Source: Selenomonadaceae bacterium (lineage in GTDB: Bacteria > Bacillota > Negativicutes > Selenomonadales > Selenomonadaceae). Taken from it: a stretch of 64,000 bases of DNA. Under the pieces are notes generated by a model that worked only from the letters and a program-made list of their open reading frames with translations, was not told the DNA's origin and did not search any database. Below, piece by piece: positions 23,223 to 32,037 of the stretch. The stretch covers positions 1 through 64,000 of the forward strand of contig JAFRRH010000013.1 of assembly GCA_017428215.1 (NCBI GenBank), in the 5' to 3' direction. How positions within the stretch are numbered: the stretch's first letter is position 1; each line of letters starts with the position of its first letter. Position numbers and translations under genes: made by a program.

Positions 23223-23984
23223 ATGTTTGAGAGCAAAATTTTAAACGTAACAATTCGCAAACCAAAAATTCATTTCATACCCGACGTAGTTTATGCGCAA
23301 GTGCCGACGTTCGAGAAACCGAATCAACTTTTGCAAATGGATTTGTTAATCCCGCAGATTGAAAAAAAATTGCCTACCGTAATTTTCGTGACGGGCGGCG
23401 GATTTATCAGTTCTAATCGGGCGCGTATGCCGCAACTTAGAATGTACCTTGCCGAAAGAAATTTTGTAGTGGCGAGCATAAATTATCGTACGGCTCCCAA
23501 TTCAAAATTCCCTCAACCCGTTGAGGACGTGAAGTCGGCAATTCGTTTCCTTAAAGTGAATGCGTTTAGATTTAATGTTGACACGGAGAAAATTTTTGTA
23601 ATTGGTGACAGCGCGGGCGGATTTTTGACGGCATTTGTAGCGGTCACGAATGAGGAAAAAATTTTGGCGGCGGTCGATTTATACGGCGTGTTGGATTTGA
23701 AAGCAATCGCGAAGATTTTTCCGTTGGAAGGTTTTTTCGACGCGACGGAAGAAGTTGACCCGATTAAATACGTCACGAAAAATTCCGCGCCAATGCTCCT
23801 CATGCACGGCACGGCGGATAACATCGTTTCGCCCGCGCAGACAGATTTGTTATTCCAGGCGTTGAAAAGTCACGGCGTGAAGGCTGAACGTTATTTAATT
23901 CCAAATGCGAATCACGCTGACGAATATTGGCAACAGCCAGAAGTTTTAAATGTTATCGCGGAATTTTTGGAGGCTCATTTATAA
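23223..23984 (+). CDS. Alpha/beta-hydrolase fold esterase-like protein
   Basis: A 253-residue cytoplasmic hydrolase. The oxyanion region FVTGGGFISSNRARMPQ, nucleophile elbow GDSAGGFL (Ser at about 128), acid LLMHGTADNIVSP and terminal histidine NANHADEYW give a complete catalytic triad of the BD-FAE/Abhydrolase_3 type. ATG 23223 lies one base after the livF stop, with GGAGG in the livF end. Substrate unknown; it is probably co-transcribed with the liv genes. Confidence 0.82.
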   Translation: MFESKILNVTIRKPKIHFIPDVVYAQVPTFEKPNQLLQMDLLIPQIEKKLPTVIFVTGGGFISSNRARMPQLRMYLAERNFVVASINYRTAPNSKFPQPVEDVKSAIRFLKVNAFRFNVDTEKIFVIGDSAGGFLTAFVAVTNEEKILAAVDLYGVLDLKAIAKIFPLEGFFDATEEVDPIKYVTKNSAPMLLMHGTADNIVSPAQTDLLFQALKSHGVKAERYLIPNANHADEYWQQPEVLNVIAEFLEAHL

Positions 23985-24002
23985 AATTATGGAGGTGAAC
24001 TT

Positions 24003-27000
24003 ATGGAACAGCTTCAACAAATCGACGAACTGCGACGTAACTTAAATGAGTTGCGCGAGTTGGGGACGACTTTTAAGAGAGATTTGATTGAGATTGGAAA
24101 AATCATTGACCACGAAAGATTTGCCTCGACTGACGGCTTACAACTTTGGAGCGATGATTTATTAGCGTGGGTAAAGAAATCTGCCGATTGCTTCGCGTTG
24201 TACAGTAAGATTTTCAATGAGCCGTTGCCTGATAAATTTTCAGAGGCAGAAAAGATTTTGGACGCGGAGGAAACCAGAATCCGCGAGGCTAATATCGTAA
24301 TGCAGGCGGAAAAGTTTTTGTATTTCGTCGCTAAAGGTTCCAAGTTGAAAAAAATTTTGGGCGAACATCAAAGCCAGCTGAAAAAATTGCTTGAAAGAAA
24401 AAGGCAGAATTCAAAGTTAAAGGCGACTGTTGAAAGATACGCCAAATTTGTCAACGCTATGGAAGAAACGGACATTGGCAAAAAGTTTTCGGCGGGCGCA
24501 GAGCTTAGAGAGTATTTCAGCGACGATTTAATCGGTAATGGGCTATTCGGCGACGAATTGACTTTGGCGACGCCTGAAGAGTTGGAAGAGAAAAAAATCG
24601 CAAGAACGCACAGGAAAAAAACTACTCCGCCCGTGACGATTCCGCTTGCTTTGGAGCCGCCGCCTAAAGAGGACGACTTCATTAAAATTCTTAACGATAA
24701 GGGAGCACTGTTGACGGAAAGTGATTTCGCTGATTGGGAAAAAATTTTTACTATCGAGAAAAACGAGCGCAACAGAGAATTTTCCGCCGTCCGTTTCAAG
24801 CGCGATTTTAAAAATTCCGAAATGCTTAAGCCGGTTTTGTGCTACATTGCGAATAAGGGTTTGCTTTCGTGGCCGGCATTCCGTCCGAAGAAAATGCCTA
24901 AGGAAATCATGGAAGGCATTGCCCAACTTTTGTTCAACAAGGGCTACATTCAGAAATATTCTTTCGAGAAATACGGCGAATTTTACGGCTTTACGAGAAA
25001 CTTTTTTGAGTTCGTGAAGACTGACAGCGGCAAAAAATTTATCAACTACACGCGCAGTAAAAATGACCTCGAAAAATTTGCTTTCCTGTCTGAAGATATT
25101 AAGTATGCATTGGCGCGGACGATTTATTGTCGCTTTTACACCATTGAGCATGGATACGGCAATATTTTGTTTGATATAGAATCTTCGCCGCAAACGTTCC
25201 GCGTTGAGTTTATCAGCGAGAAGAAGCGCGATTTGCTGTTAGGCTGTTTTTGGGGAAAGGCGGAAGATAGCGAAGTTTTTTTGAAACGTCAACGCAATCA
25301 CGTAGACGACTCCAGAAAATTTAATCGCATGTTCGTGGCGGGACTTACTCTTCAACACGCTACGAAAGTTTTTGACGCGCTCAAAGAAATTTTAGCGATT
25401 GATTTTCCGCAAGTCGACGATGTTTATCTGTACGACTTCAAAGCCAACGAATTTTATCACAAGGACACTATGGAAAAAATTTCTGCGGCTGATATTTGGA
25501 GTAAATCCGAACCGCCCGAAGATGACGACCCTGAACCCGATAAAATTCCCGACGACGAGCCGGAAGAAGTTGCAGAAGTTCCCGTTGTGCAAAAATCTGA
25601 GGCTCCGCCCATTGACGCGACGATTAAAGAAAAAATTTTGCATGACGTTAAAGACTTGCTTTTGAACAAAAAATTTTACTGCGCGGCGGCTTATCTTAAG
25701 GCGCAGAGTTTGGATATTAAAGCGGCTGAAATTCTTTATCGGCAACTTGCCTTTGCGCTCGATGACCCGCTGTTGAACGAGGGCTATAGTGCCGACTCGA
25801 TTTCGATTTTGGCTACGCATGACGACGACGATTTTAGCGAGGCTCTGATAACTGCCGCCGCCGTTCGTGCACTTTTTTATAATGATTTCGGTGTTGATTA
25901 CGGCATTCCGACTTTGCACGCGCTGATTAATAGCTTTGGAATTATCAAGACAAATGCGGCTTTGACGGAGCTGATTGTCGACTTGAAAAACTTTAAAACC
26001 GACGTGCACAAAGGCGTTGACTTTTACGCTGATTATCGAACTAAAGATAAAGTTGCCGCCGAAGAAAATCTTGCTAAAGTTATTCGCAACGCCGAAGATT
26101 ATTACTCGCGATTTTTCGCGGGGCGGTTGAGCGATAACGCTGAAAACAAAACTTTTATCAGGCTTAAGAAAGTTCTTTTCGCTCGCGACGGCGATTTAGC
26201 ACAAATTTTTAACGCGATAAAAGATAAAACCGAAGCTTATTCGGCGGATACGCTGAACCTCGTCAAAGATTTCTTGGCAGAAACTTTTCTCAAGAAAGAC
26301 GCCGAATTTAGCGTTGTAAATATTGATAATGGCAAGCTCAAACAATTTGTGGCTTATAATTGGGACGCGGTTTGCGATAAGAAAAATCCCGGCAAGCTGA
26401 CAGGCGAACTTGAAAATAATATCACGAAAACTTTGGAACGCGCCGCCGAAATTATGTGCGCGTGGGTTGGTTGCGCGGAAATTATCAGTGCAAGCGGCGA
26501 AGACAGCGGCAGTATTAAATACAAAAAAATTCGTTCGCGGCTCCTTGATAATCTTAGTGAGGCACGGAAAAATTTAGCTAACGACGCAGGCGCGATTGTC
26601 GTTGCTCAAACTTTGCAAGAAATTTCTGCGCGGCTTGACGGTTCCTATAACAAGCTTAGCAAAAAATATTTCTACGTAGAATTTTTGTGCGGCGATAAAA
26701 TTGTCCTTGACGAAAATTATTTCCCGAACTTTACTTTGAACATTTCCAACGGCACACAATGCGAAATTCCCGCGCAGATTAAAAGTCATGCCGCGTTGAA
26801 GTTGCCGACGTTTGAAGAGCGCATTGAACAAATTTTTGAGGCAGGCGGCGATGATTTTGGCTCGGCGCAAATGATTGACGATTATCTTAAAGACATTAAG
26901 GGCGCGTCGTTTATCGAGAAAAAAGGATACGACGTTGCCAAGTGCATAAACAGTGCCGCCAAAGACGCTCCGCGCTATCTGGAAAGTTTTATCGGCGGTT

Positions 27001-29204
27001 TGGAACTGGCGCAAAGTTATGGACAATTTGATACGTTGCCGGAAGATGCTAAGGAAAGAATTCTCCAACTCGTCGAAAATTGCTACAAGTACGCGGAGGA
27101 GAGCAAAAATTTCGGTGTGTTCTTCCGCGTGAAAAAATATTTGGAGTATGTTCTCGAAGGCAGTGCCGATAAGCGCAGTTACGAATTAAGAGCTGATTTA
27201 TCGGTGGCGGTCGAAATTTATAAAAAAGTTACAAACAATTTTAATGCGGCGGAACTTAAAGACAGCATTGCGGAAATTGATAAAATTATCGAGGCGCGAA
27301 ATTTTACGGCGGCTCAAGGATTGATTTTCAAGTTAAGTCGTGGCGAACTCTATAAAAAATTCGACGACGCAGAAGAAACCCCGCTTGCAAGATTTTTGGA
27401 CGCGGAAGAGTACAGCGATTGTTATAATCGTGTCAAAGATAGCGGCGATTCGCTGGAAAATTTAATCGGAAAGAAAATTTTGCCGCGCGATAAAGTTTCT
27501 CGCGCCAAACTCAATCTTATTAAAAATTGGATTACAAATCCCGTCAGCGAAGACAAGATTAAAATTTTGCTGGACTCGCTCGGCTTCAGCGTGGAGAGTG
27601 TGCAGAAACTTTTCTTGCTTAGTGCTAACACGGTTAATTTCCACGTAAAAATTTTCGGCACGGGGCAGAAATACAGTCACCCGATAGCGGCATTTGGTTC
27701 GGACGCGGAAATCAACGGCTTTAACGTGTCATGTCTTTTCGGCAAATTCGACGAGAAAAATTTGGTTGAGAAATTTAAAGAGCTTGGCAACAGCGAACAC
27801 ACGCTGATATTTTTGGATTACGCACTTGACTTGCCGACGCGCCGCCGCCTCGCTAAAGAGATTAAACTTGATAAAAATCTTACGAAAGTTTTCGCGGTCG
27901 TCGATAGGGTCGCGATAATGTATCTGCTTAAAAACTGCGCGGCGCAACTCGGAACTAAAAGAATTACTGATACGCTTATGTCGCTTGTTATGCCGTTCGC
28001 CCGTTGCCAACCTTATATTTGGTCTCCGCGAATCCCTCTGCCGCCGGAAATGTTTATTGGGCGCGAAAACGAAATTAACGAGGTCATGAATCACGGCGGA
28101 GTTAATATCGTATGTGGCGGTCGTCAACTCGGAAAATCTGCGCTTTTGAAAATGGCGTGCAGAAAAATTGACGGCAACAATAATGAACGCGCAATCTTTA
28201 TTGACATTGACGATAAAAATTATCGAGAGGCGGCAATTTTAACAAGCCGTGAACTTAGCGATAAAAATTTCTTCGCTGAACCTTTTGAGACTGACGATTG
28301 GGAAGAACTCACCCGCGCCATAAGAAATCGTCTTGCAAGCGATACACTCGCGAAAATTCCCTACTTCCTGCTTACACTCGACGAGGCGGATAAATTTATC
28401 GAATCCTGCGCGGAAAATAATTACAGCCCGATTGTCGCGCTCGCCAAAACTCAACAGGAAGATTATAACGGTAGTCGTTTCAAATTCGTTATTGCCGGCT
28501 TGCGCAATATTATCCGCTTTGAACGCGAAAAAACTTTCAGCAACAACAGCATTCTCCCGACGCTTAAATCCTTGACTGTTAAACCGTTCAGTGTTGAGGA
28601 CGCGAGAAAACTTTTGGAGGTGCCGCTTAGGTATTTGGGCTTGTATTTCCCCGATAATCAAAAAGATTCGCTTATCTTGACGATTTTGGAGACGGCGAAT
28701 TATTTCCCTAGTTTGATTCAGCTTTACTGCGAAAAATTAATCAAGGCGTTGTTTGAACCGAGTTATGCAGGCTACGACGCTGACACGCCCATTTATCGCA
28801 TAAGCGAGGAGCACATTAAAAAAATTCTTGCTGACCGCGAATTCACTAAGGATATTAAAACTAAAATCGAAATTACTTTGCGGCTCGGCGAGGATAAATA
28901 TTATTTCGTTATCGCCAATTTGCTCGCTCATCTTTATTACAATCAAAACAGCGTTAACGGTTACTCGCCTAAAGATATTTTGAACGCCGCAGAAACTTTC
29001 GGGCTGATTAAAGAACCATTTTTGCCCAATTCGGCGGAAAAAATCGGTGCGCTCATGGAAGAACTTTGCGAATTAAATATTTTGCGCAAGACTGGTGCCG
29101 AAAATTATCTTTTCTCCCGCCAGAGAATTCTCCGTATCGTCGGAAGTCTTAACGAGGTCGAAGACGCGCTTTTAAAGCTGATGTCGGAGGTCGATAATGA
29201 TTAA
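24003..29204 (+). CDS. Giant STAND/AAA-like P-loop NTPase (1733 aa), putative defence sensor
   Basis: I do not recognise a named family for the whole protein. The P-loop domain starts at about residue 1350 with MFIGRENEINEV, Walker A GGRQLGKSALL (about 1372-1382) and Walker B FLLTLDEADKF (about 1455-1465), followed by a winged-helix-like C-terminus ending in coiled helices. The first 220 residues are coiled-coil rich; a Pro/Asp/Glu-rich linker lies near 500-530; the long middle (550-1330) is alpha-helical and could be a sensor repeat region. This layout (helical sensor plus STAND-type ATPase) recalls Avs/NLR-like defence proteins, but no known effector is fused. The next gene overlaps by 8 bases and carries a HEPN motif. 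GGAGGTG precedes the ATG. Confidence 0.7.
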   Translation: MEQLQQIDELRRNLNELRELGTTFKRDLIEIGKIIDHERFASTDGLQLWSDDLLAWVKKSADCFALYSKIFNEPLPDKFSEAEKILDAEETRIREANIVMQAEKFLYFVAKGSKLKKILGEHQSQLKKLLERKRQNSKLKATVERYAKFVNAMEETDIGKKFSAGAELREYFSDDLIGNGLFGDELTLATPEELEEKKIARTHRKKTTPPVTIPLALEPPPKEDDFIKILNDKGALLTESDFADWEKIFTIEKNERNREFSAVRFKRDFKNSEMLKPVLCYIANKGLLSWPAFRPKKMPKEIMEGIAQLLFNKGYIQKYSFEKYGEFYGFTRNFFEFVKTDSGKKFINYTRSKNDLEKFAFLSEDIKYALARTIYCRFYTIEHGYGNILFDIESSPQTFRVEFISEKKRDLLLGCFWGKAEDSEVFLKRQRNHVDDSRKFNRMFVAGLTLQHATKVFDALKEILAIDFPQVDDVYLYDFKANEFYHKDTMEKISAADIWSKSEPPEDDDPEPDKIPDDEPEEVAEVPVVQKSEAPPIDATIKEKILHDVKDLLLNKKFYCAAAYLKAQSLDIKAAEILYRQLAFALDDPLLNEGYSADSISILATHDDDDFSEALITAAAVRALFYNDFGVDYGIPTLHALINSFGIIKTNAALTELIVDLKNFKTDVHKGVDFYADYRTKDKVAAEENLAKVIRNAEDYYSRFFAGRLSDNAENKTFIRLKKVLFARDGDLAQIFNAIKDKTEAYSADTLNLVKDFLAETFLKKDAEFSVVNIDNGKLKQFVAYNWDAVCDKKNPGKLTGELENNITKTLERAAEIMCAWVGCAEIISASGEDSGSIKYKKIRSRLLDNLSEARKNLANDAGAIVVAQTLQEISARLDGSYNKLSKKYFYVEFLCGDKIVLDENYFPNFTLNISNGTQCEIPAQIKSHAALKLPTFEERIEQIFEAGGDDFGSAQMIDDYLKDIKGASFIEKKGYDVAKCINSAAKDAPRYLESFIGGLELAQSYGQFDTLPEDAKERILQLVENCYKYAEESKNFGVFFRVKKYLEYVLEGSADKRSYELRADLSVAVEIYKKVTNNFNAAELKDSIAEIDKIIEARNFTAAQGLIFKLSRGELYKKFDDAEETPLARFLDAEEYSDCYNRVKDSGDSLENLIGKKILPRDKVSRAKLNLIKNWITNPVSEDKIKILLDSLGFSVESVQKLFLLSANTVNFHVKIFGTGQKYSHPIAAFGSDAEINGFNVSCLFGKFDEKNLVEKFKELGNSEHTLIFLDYALDLPTRRRLAKEIKLDKNLTKVFAVVDRVAIMYLLKNCAAQLGTKRITDTLMSLVMPFARCQPYIWSPRIPLPPEMFIGRENEINEVMNHGGVNIVCGGRQLGKSALLKMACRKIDGNNNERAIFIDIDDKNYREAAILTSRELSDKNFFAEPFETDDWEELTRAIRNRLASDTLAKIPYFLLTLDEADKFIESCAENNYSPIVALAKTQQEDYNGSRFKFVIAGLRNIIRFEREKTFSNNSILPTLKSLTVKPFSVEDARKLLEVPLRYLGLYFPDNQKDSLILTILETANYFPSLIQLYCEKLIKALFEPSYAGYDADTPIYRISEEHIKKILADREFTKDIKTKIEITLRLGEDKYYFVIANLLAHLYYNQNSVNGYSPKDILNAAETFGLIKEPFLPNSAEKIGALMEELCELNILRKTGAENYLFSRQRILRIVGSLNEVEDALLKLMSEVDND

Positions 29205-30246
29205 TCGCGAAGAATTATTCGGAAAAATTTGGTGGGAAGATTTAAACGGTCCGCGCAGATTTTTGCTTGAGACAGCTGAAAATTTATCGGGCGGCAAAAG
29301 TATCGTGCTTGCCTTGCCTAAATCCGTTCCCTGGCTAAATATTATGCGTGATGTTTTGGAAAAACTTTTGCGCAAGGGCACGCAAACGATTAAAGTTGTC
29401 TACGCCGAAAATATTTCTGCGGAGCCGCAGGAATTTGTCCTGAAAAACTTCTGCGCTAATAAAGACGGTTTCCGCCCCTACAGCAAAAAAGCTTATGCAA
29501 AATTTTTAGCGGAAAGTACTGGAATTGCTCTTAACGACAGCTGTATTTGGATTAGAAACGCCACGCCCGCCCAAATTGACAGCTGGATTGCCTTTATCGC
29601 CGATTATCAGAACTTTCTTGACGGTAAACGCGGCGGCGTATTTCTTCTGGAAACGAATTATCCTTTAAATTTTAAAACCGGCGTCGAAATTCTTTCCTAC
29701 AACGAGAAAATCAGTGGCTATGACAGTTTTGCGTTTAATATTTTTGCCGCCGCCGATTTTGCCAATGAAAATCACCTCATGAAACAATATCTCGCTGAAT
29801 TAGTTTCCGCGCTCACTGAAGGCGACGTGGAATTTGGCGCGGAATGTATTGGACGGAGTGATGATTTCCTTAAAAATCCCGAAGAAGTTTTTGGGGATAT
29901 TTTATGGGAGGGAAAATTTACTTCCGGCAAAAGTACCGACGACATTGAACAGGCGATTTGGATGACGCAACTCAAATTAATTTTTCCGCTCGTCGAGACT
30001 TTCAGACGCAATTTTATTCGGCAATACGAGGATCAAATTAAAAATGCGTCGCTATATATCTCCGCGCCCGAAGAAGTCGAGATTGGGCAACTCTACGGCT
30101 TGTTTAATCAGCGGCGTTGGCTTATCAATGAAAATGACGCCGATGATTTGGAATTTTATCGCGAAGTCCGAAATAAATTGGCGCACTTGAGAACTTTGCC
30201 CTTCGACGAGTTGAAAAAGATTTTTGAAAAAAATTCAAGACACTAA
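29197..30246 (+). CDS. HEPN-motif partner protein of the giant NTPase (349 aa)
   Basis: The gene overlaps the NTPase gene by 8 bases, so the two are translationally coupled. No named family is recognised for the N-terminal 250 residues. The C-terminus carries EFYREVRNKLAHLRTLPF: RNKLAH is the R-N-x3-H (Rx4H) catalytic signature of HEPN ribonucleases found in abortive-infection and toxin proteins. It is preceded by helical segments with FRRNFIRQYEDQ. A HEPN effector kept in check or activated by a STAND-like ATPase is a plausible model. RNase activity is inferred from the motif alone. Confidence 0.6.
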   Translation: MINREELFGKIWWEDLNGPRRFLLETAENLSGGKSIVLALPKSVPWLNIMRDVLEKLLRKGTQTIKVVYAENISAEPQEFVLKNFCANKDGFRPYSKKAYAKFLAESTGIALNDSCIWIRNATPAQIDSWIAFIADYQNFLDGKRGGVFLLETNYPLNFKTGVEILSYNEKISGYDSFAFNIFAAADFANENHLMKQYLAELVSALTEGDVEFGAECIGRSDDFLKNPEEVFGDILWEGKFTSGKSTDDIEQAIWMTQLKLIFPLVETFRRNFIRQYEDQIKNASLYISAPEEVEIGQLYGLFNQRRWLINENDADDLEFYREVRNKLAHLRTLPFDELKKIFEKNSRH

Positions 30247-30261
30247 CAGGAGGTTACCAAC

Positions 30262-30459
30262 ATGGAAAATCAGGAAAATTACGAACGCTATATCCCTATC
30301 GAAATGTCGATTGTCGGCTCGTTGCTGGAGATTCGCGAAATGCAGGCAGGAAGAATTCCCGAAAAAACTTGGCGCGAAGTGCGTGCGGAGATTGAAGCGG
30401 AAATCTCGGCTGAGGAGCGTGAAGAATTGAATGGAAATAATAGCAACAAAGTATTTTAA
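30262..30459 (+). CDS. Putative antitoxin of a RelE/ParE-type module
   Basis: A 65-residue acidic, helical protein (IPEKTWREVRAEIEAEISAE) with a strong AGGAGG SD. No classical DNA-binding fold is obvious. It overlaps the toxin gene by 29 bases, the typical arrangement of type II antitoxin-toxin pairs. The function is inferred from the partner and overlap. Confidence 0.6.
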   Translation: MENQENYERYIPIEMSIVGSLLEIREMQAGRIPEKTWREVRAEIEAEISAEEREELNGNNSNKVF

Positions 30460-30790
30460 AGCAGACATTAAATTTTATCTCAAGAAGAAAAAATTCTCCA
30501 AAATAAATGATGACATAGACACTGTGACCGGCGAACTTGAACAAGGTAATTTCGTCGGCGACAAACTTGAAGGATTGAATCTGCCAGAAAATACTGCGGC
30601 GTATAAAGTTCGCGTCGCTAACAGTTCGACAAACGTCGGTAAATCTCATGGATTTAGAATCATTTATTACGTCGTTATTGAGGAAAAAATTTACCTCGTA
30701 ACCATTTACTCCAAAAAAGATGACGCAAGAGTTCCAAGCGATAAACAAATTGAATTGTTGATAAAAGCCATATTGCAGGAGGAGGAATGA
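30431..30790 (+). CDS. RelE/ParE-family toxin
   Basis: A 119-residue protein with the RelE/ParE core: FxADIKxYLKK-type helix at the start, then AAYKVRVANSSTN, SHGFRIIYYVVIEEKIYLVTIYSKKDDA (strands 3-5) and a C-terminal helix. The HGFRIIYYV/IYLVTIYSK pattern matches the mRNA-interferase/gyrase-inhibitor superfamily; which activity applies cannot be told. It overlaps the antitoxin gene upstream and the CBS-ACT gene downstream by 4 bases. Confidence 0.75.
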   Translation: MEIIATKYFKADIKFYLKKKKFSKINDDIDTVTGELEQGNFVGDKLEGLNLPENTAAYKVRVANSSTNVGKSHGFRIIYYVVIEEKIYLVTIYSKKDDARVPSDKQIELLIKAILQEEE

Positions 30791-31443
30791 GTATGTTTGT
30801 AGCATCGAGAATGACTAAGCACCCTATATCCGTTACAAGCGACGCGACTATTCAACAGGCTGATAGGCTAATGAAAAAACATAAATTCCACAGAATGCTT
30901 GTCGTTGATAACGGTAAACTCGTCGGATATTTTAGCGACCGCGATATTATGCGTGTTGCTCCCAGTCCAGCTACTACTCTGTCCAAATTCGAGATTCGCT
31001 CTCTGTTGGATAAAATTTCCGTGCGCGATATTATGCACGACGAAGTTATCACCGTAAACGAAAGCGCAACGATTGAAGAAGCCGCGTTAATAATGTACCA
31101 AAATAAAGTTGGCGGCTTGCCCGTTGTTTCAGATGTCGGCGCAGTTGTCGGTATTATAACCGCGACTGATATTTTAAAGACTTTTATTAAAGTTATGGGG
31201 CTAATCGGCGGCAAAACTCGTTTGACTTTGGAAGTTGATAATAAAGTCGGTGTCATGGCGGAGATAACCAAAATTTTCGCGGACAACGGTATCAATATCG
31301 ACAGCTTCATAACGTGTCGCCATAAAAACAATCGTTATGAATTGGTTGTGCGCCTCGACGAACGTCCCGAAGGTTTCGACGATATAAAAAAGATTCTCGG
31401 CGAACGCGGCTATAAAATCGTCCACTCCGTTAACATTGGCTAA
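30787..31443 (+). CDS. CBS-pair plus ACT domain protein (AcuB-like)
   Basis: A 218-residue cytoplasmic sensor protein. Two CBS motifs are seen (MTKHPISVTSDATIQQADRL and IMHDEVITVNESATIEEAAL), which usually bind adenine nucleotides, followed by a C-terminal ACT domain (LTLEVDNKVGVMAEITKIFA) that typically binds amino acids. This architecture is that of AcuB-like regulators. Its ATG lies inside the toxin stop region; the in-frame ATG at 30793 is an alternative with the same GGAGGAGG SD. A link to the toxin module is probably positional only. Confidence 0.85.
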   Translation: MSMFVASRMTKHPISVTSDATIQQADRLMKKHKFHRMLVVDNGKLVGYFSDRDIMRVAPSPATTLSKFEIRSLLDKISVRDIMHDEVITVNESATIEEAALIMYQNKVGGLPVVSDVGAVVGIITATDILKTFIKVMGLIGGKTRLTLEVDNKVGVMAEITKIFADNGINIDSFITCRHKNNRYELVVRLDERPEGFDDIKKILGERGYKIVHSVNIG

Positions 31444-31452
31444 AAATTTTTC

Positions 31453-31481
31453 TTGACACGTAACAATTAAAGTGATATAAA
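31453..31481 (+). promoter_or_regulatory. Promoter of tRNA-Thr
   Basis: TTGACA (31453-31458), 17-bp spacer, TATAAA (31476-31481), 20 bases before the tRNA. Confidence 0.88.
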
Positions 31482-31501
31482 TTAGCGCGTTGAATTGATT
31501 A

Positions 31502-31577
31502 GCCGGCTTAGCTCAGTTGGTAGAGCAGCGCATTCGTAATGCGCAGGTCGAAGGTTCGAGTCCCTTAGCCGGCTCCA
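31502..31577 (+). tRNA. tRNA-Thr (CGT)
   Basis: A complete cloverleaf: acceptor GCCGGCT/AGCCGGC, D arm GCTC/GAGC, anticodon stem GCGCA/TGCGC with loop TTCGTAA (anticodon CGT), T arm GGTTCGAGTCC and an encoded CCA. It decodes ACG. Confidence 0.97.
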
Positions 31578-31593
31578 TAAAGAAAAAAATTAC

Positions 31594-31618
31594 AAGCCTC
31601 GACGTTTTGTCGGGGCTT
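31594..31618 (+). terminator. Probable terminator after tRNA-Thr
   Basis: A 10-bp stem AAGCCTCGAC/GTCGGGGCTT with a five-base loop; the T-tract is short (TTTC). Confidence 0.6.
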
Positions 31619-31624
31619 TCGTGC

Positions 31625-31836
31625 TTGACAGATTTTTTTTTACGTGGTAATATCCAACGCATTGCGGAAGAGTTTATTTTTTCCGTAATCATACCGGTGG
31701 CTCGCCGGGAATTTACGACTGTGGAGTGTTATACTAAACGTCGGTAGCTAAGGCGAAAACGGACACGACAAAGCAGTAAGACAAAATCGCGAGATTTGTC
31801 CAATTCATCTTAACATGGTTGATGGCTATGTTTTAA
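31625..31836 (+). ncRNA. Promoter-driven stretch without ORF, possible structured RNA
   Basis: TTGACA (31625-31630), 17-bp spacer and TAATAT (31648-31653) form a near-consensus promoter. The following 180 bases hold no credible gene but do contain a 9-bp stem ATTGCGGAA/TTCCGTAAT with one G-T pair, and a CCGG/CCGG hairpin. No known RNA (6S, SRP, tmRNA, RNase P) is recognised. It could be a leader for the tRNA-Ser transcript or a novel small RNA. Confidence 0.35.
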
Positions 31837-31877
31837 GGAGCAGTGTCCGAGCGGTTGATATAAACAGTAAACCGCTC
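31837..31877 (+). pseudogene. 5' fragment of a tRNA-Ser (partial duplication)
   Basis: GGAGCAGTGTCCGAGCGGTT (31837-31856), continuing with GA, repeats the first 22 bases of the intact tRNA-Ser 46 bases downstream with only two differences. The rest of the tRNA is missing; instead GAGCGGTT pairs with AACCGCTC at 31870-31877. It is not a functional tRNA. Confidence 0.65.
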
Positions 31878-31882
31878 AAGGT

Positions 31883-31971
31883 GGAGAGGTGTCCGAGCGG
31901 TTGAAGGTGCTTGACTCGAAATCAAGTGTGGTCAAAAGCCACCGTGGGTTCGAATCCCACCCCCTCCGCCA
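31883..31971 (+). tRNA. tRNA-Ser (CGA)
   Basis: An 89-base tRNA with long variable arm (TGTGGTCAAAAGCCACC): acceptor GGAGAGG/CCCCTCC (one A-C mismatch), anticodon stem CTTGA/TCAAG with loop CTCGAAA (anticodon CGA), T arm GGGTTCGAATCCC and CCA. It decodes TCG. A strong terminator follows. Confidence 0.95.
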
Positions 31972-31986
31972 TTAACGGAAATTAAC

Positions 31987-32016
31987 AAGCCGCGTTTCAA
32001 ATCGGAACGCGGCTTT
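31987..32016 (+). terminator. Intrinsic terminator after tRNA-Ser
   Basis: AAGCCGCGTTTC paired with GGAACGCGGCTT, loop of six, followed by TTTTG. It also separates the tRNA from the convergent Hsp70-like gene. Confidence 0.85.
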
Positions 32017-32037
32017 TGCGTTAGAAAAATTTTTTAC

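Noticed and set aside
24543..25193. Long minus-strand frames inside the giant NTPase gene
   Set aside because: Antisense shadows with Arg/Phe/Lys-rich composition and no SD or motifs; codon bias follows the plus-strand gene.
31650..31830. 6S, SRP or tmRNA gene before tRNA-Ser
   Set aside because: None of the conserved sequence features of these RNAs were recognised; left as an unassigned transcript.
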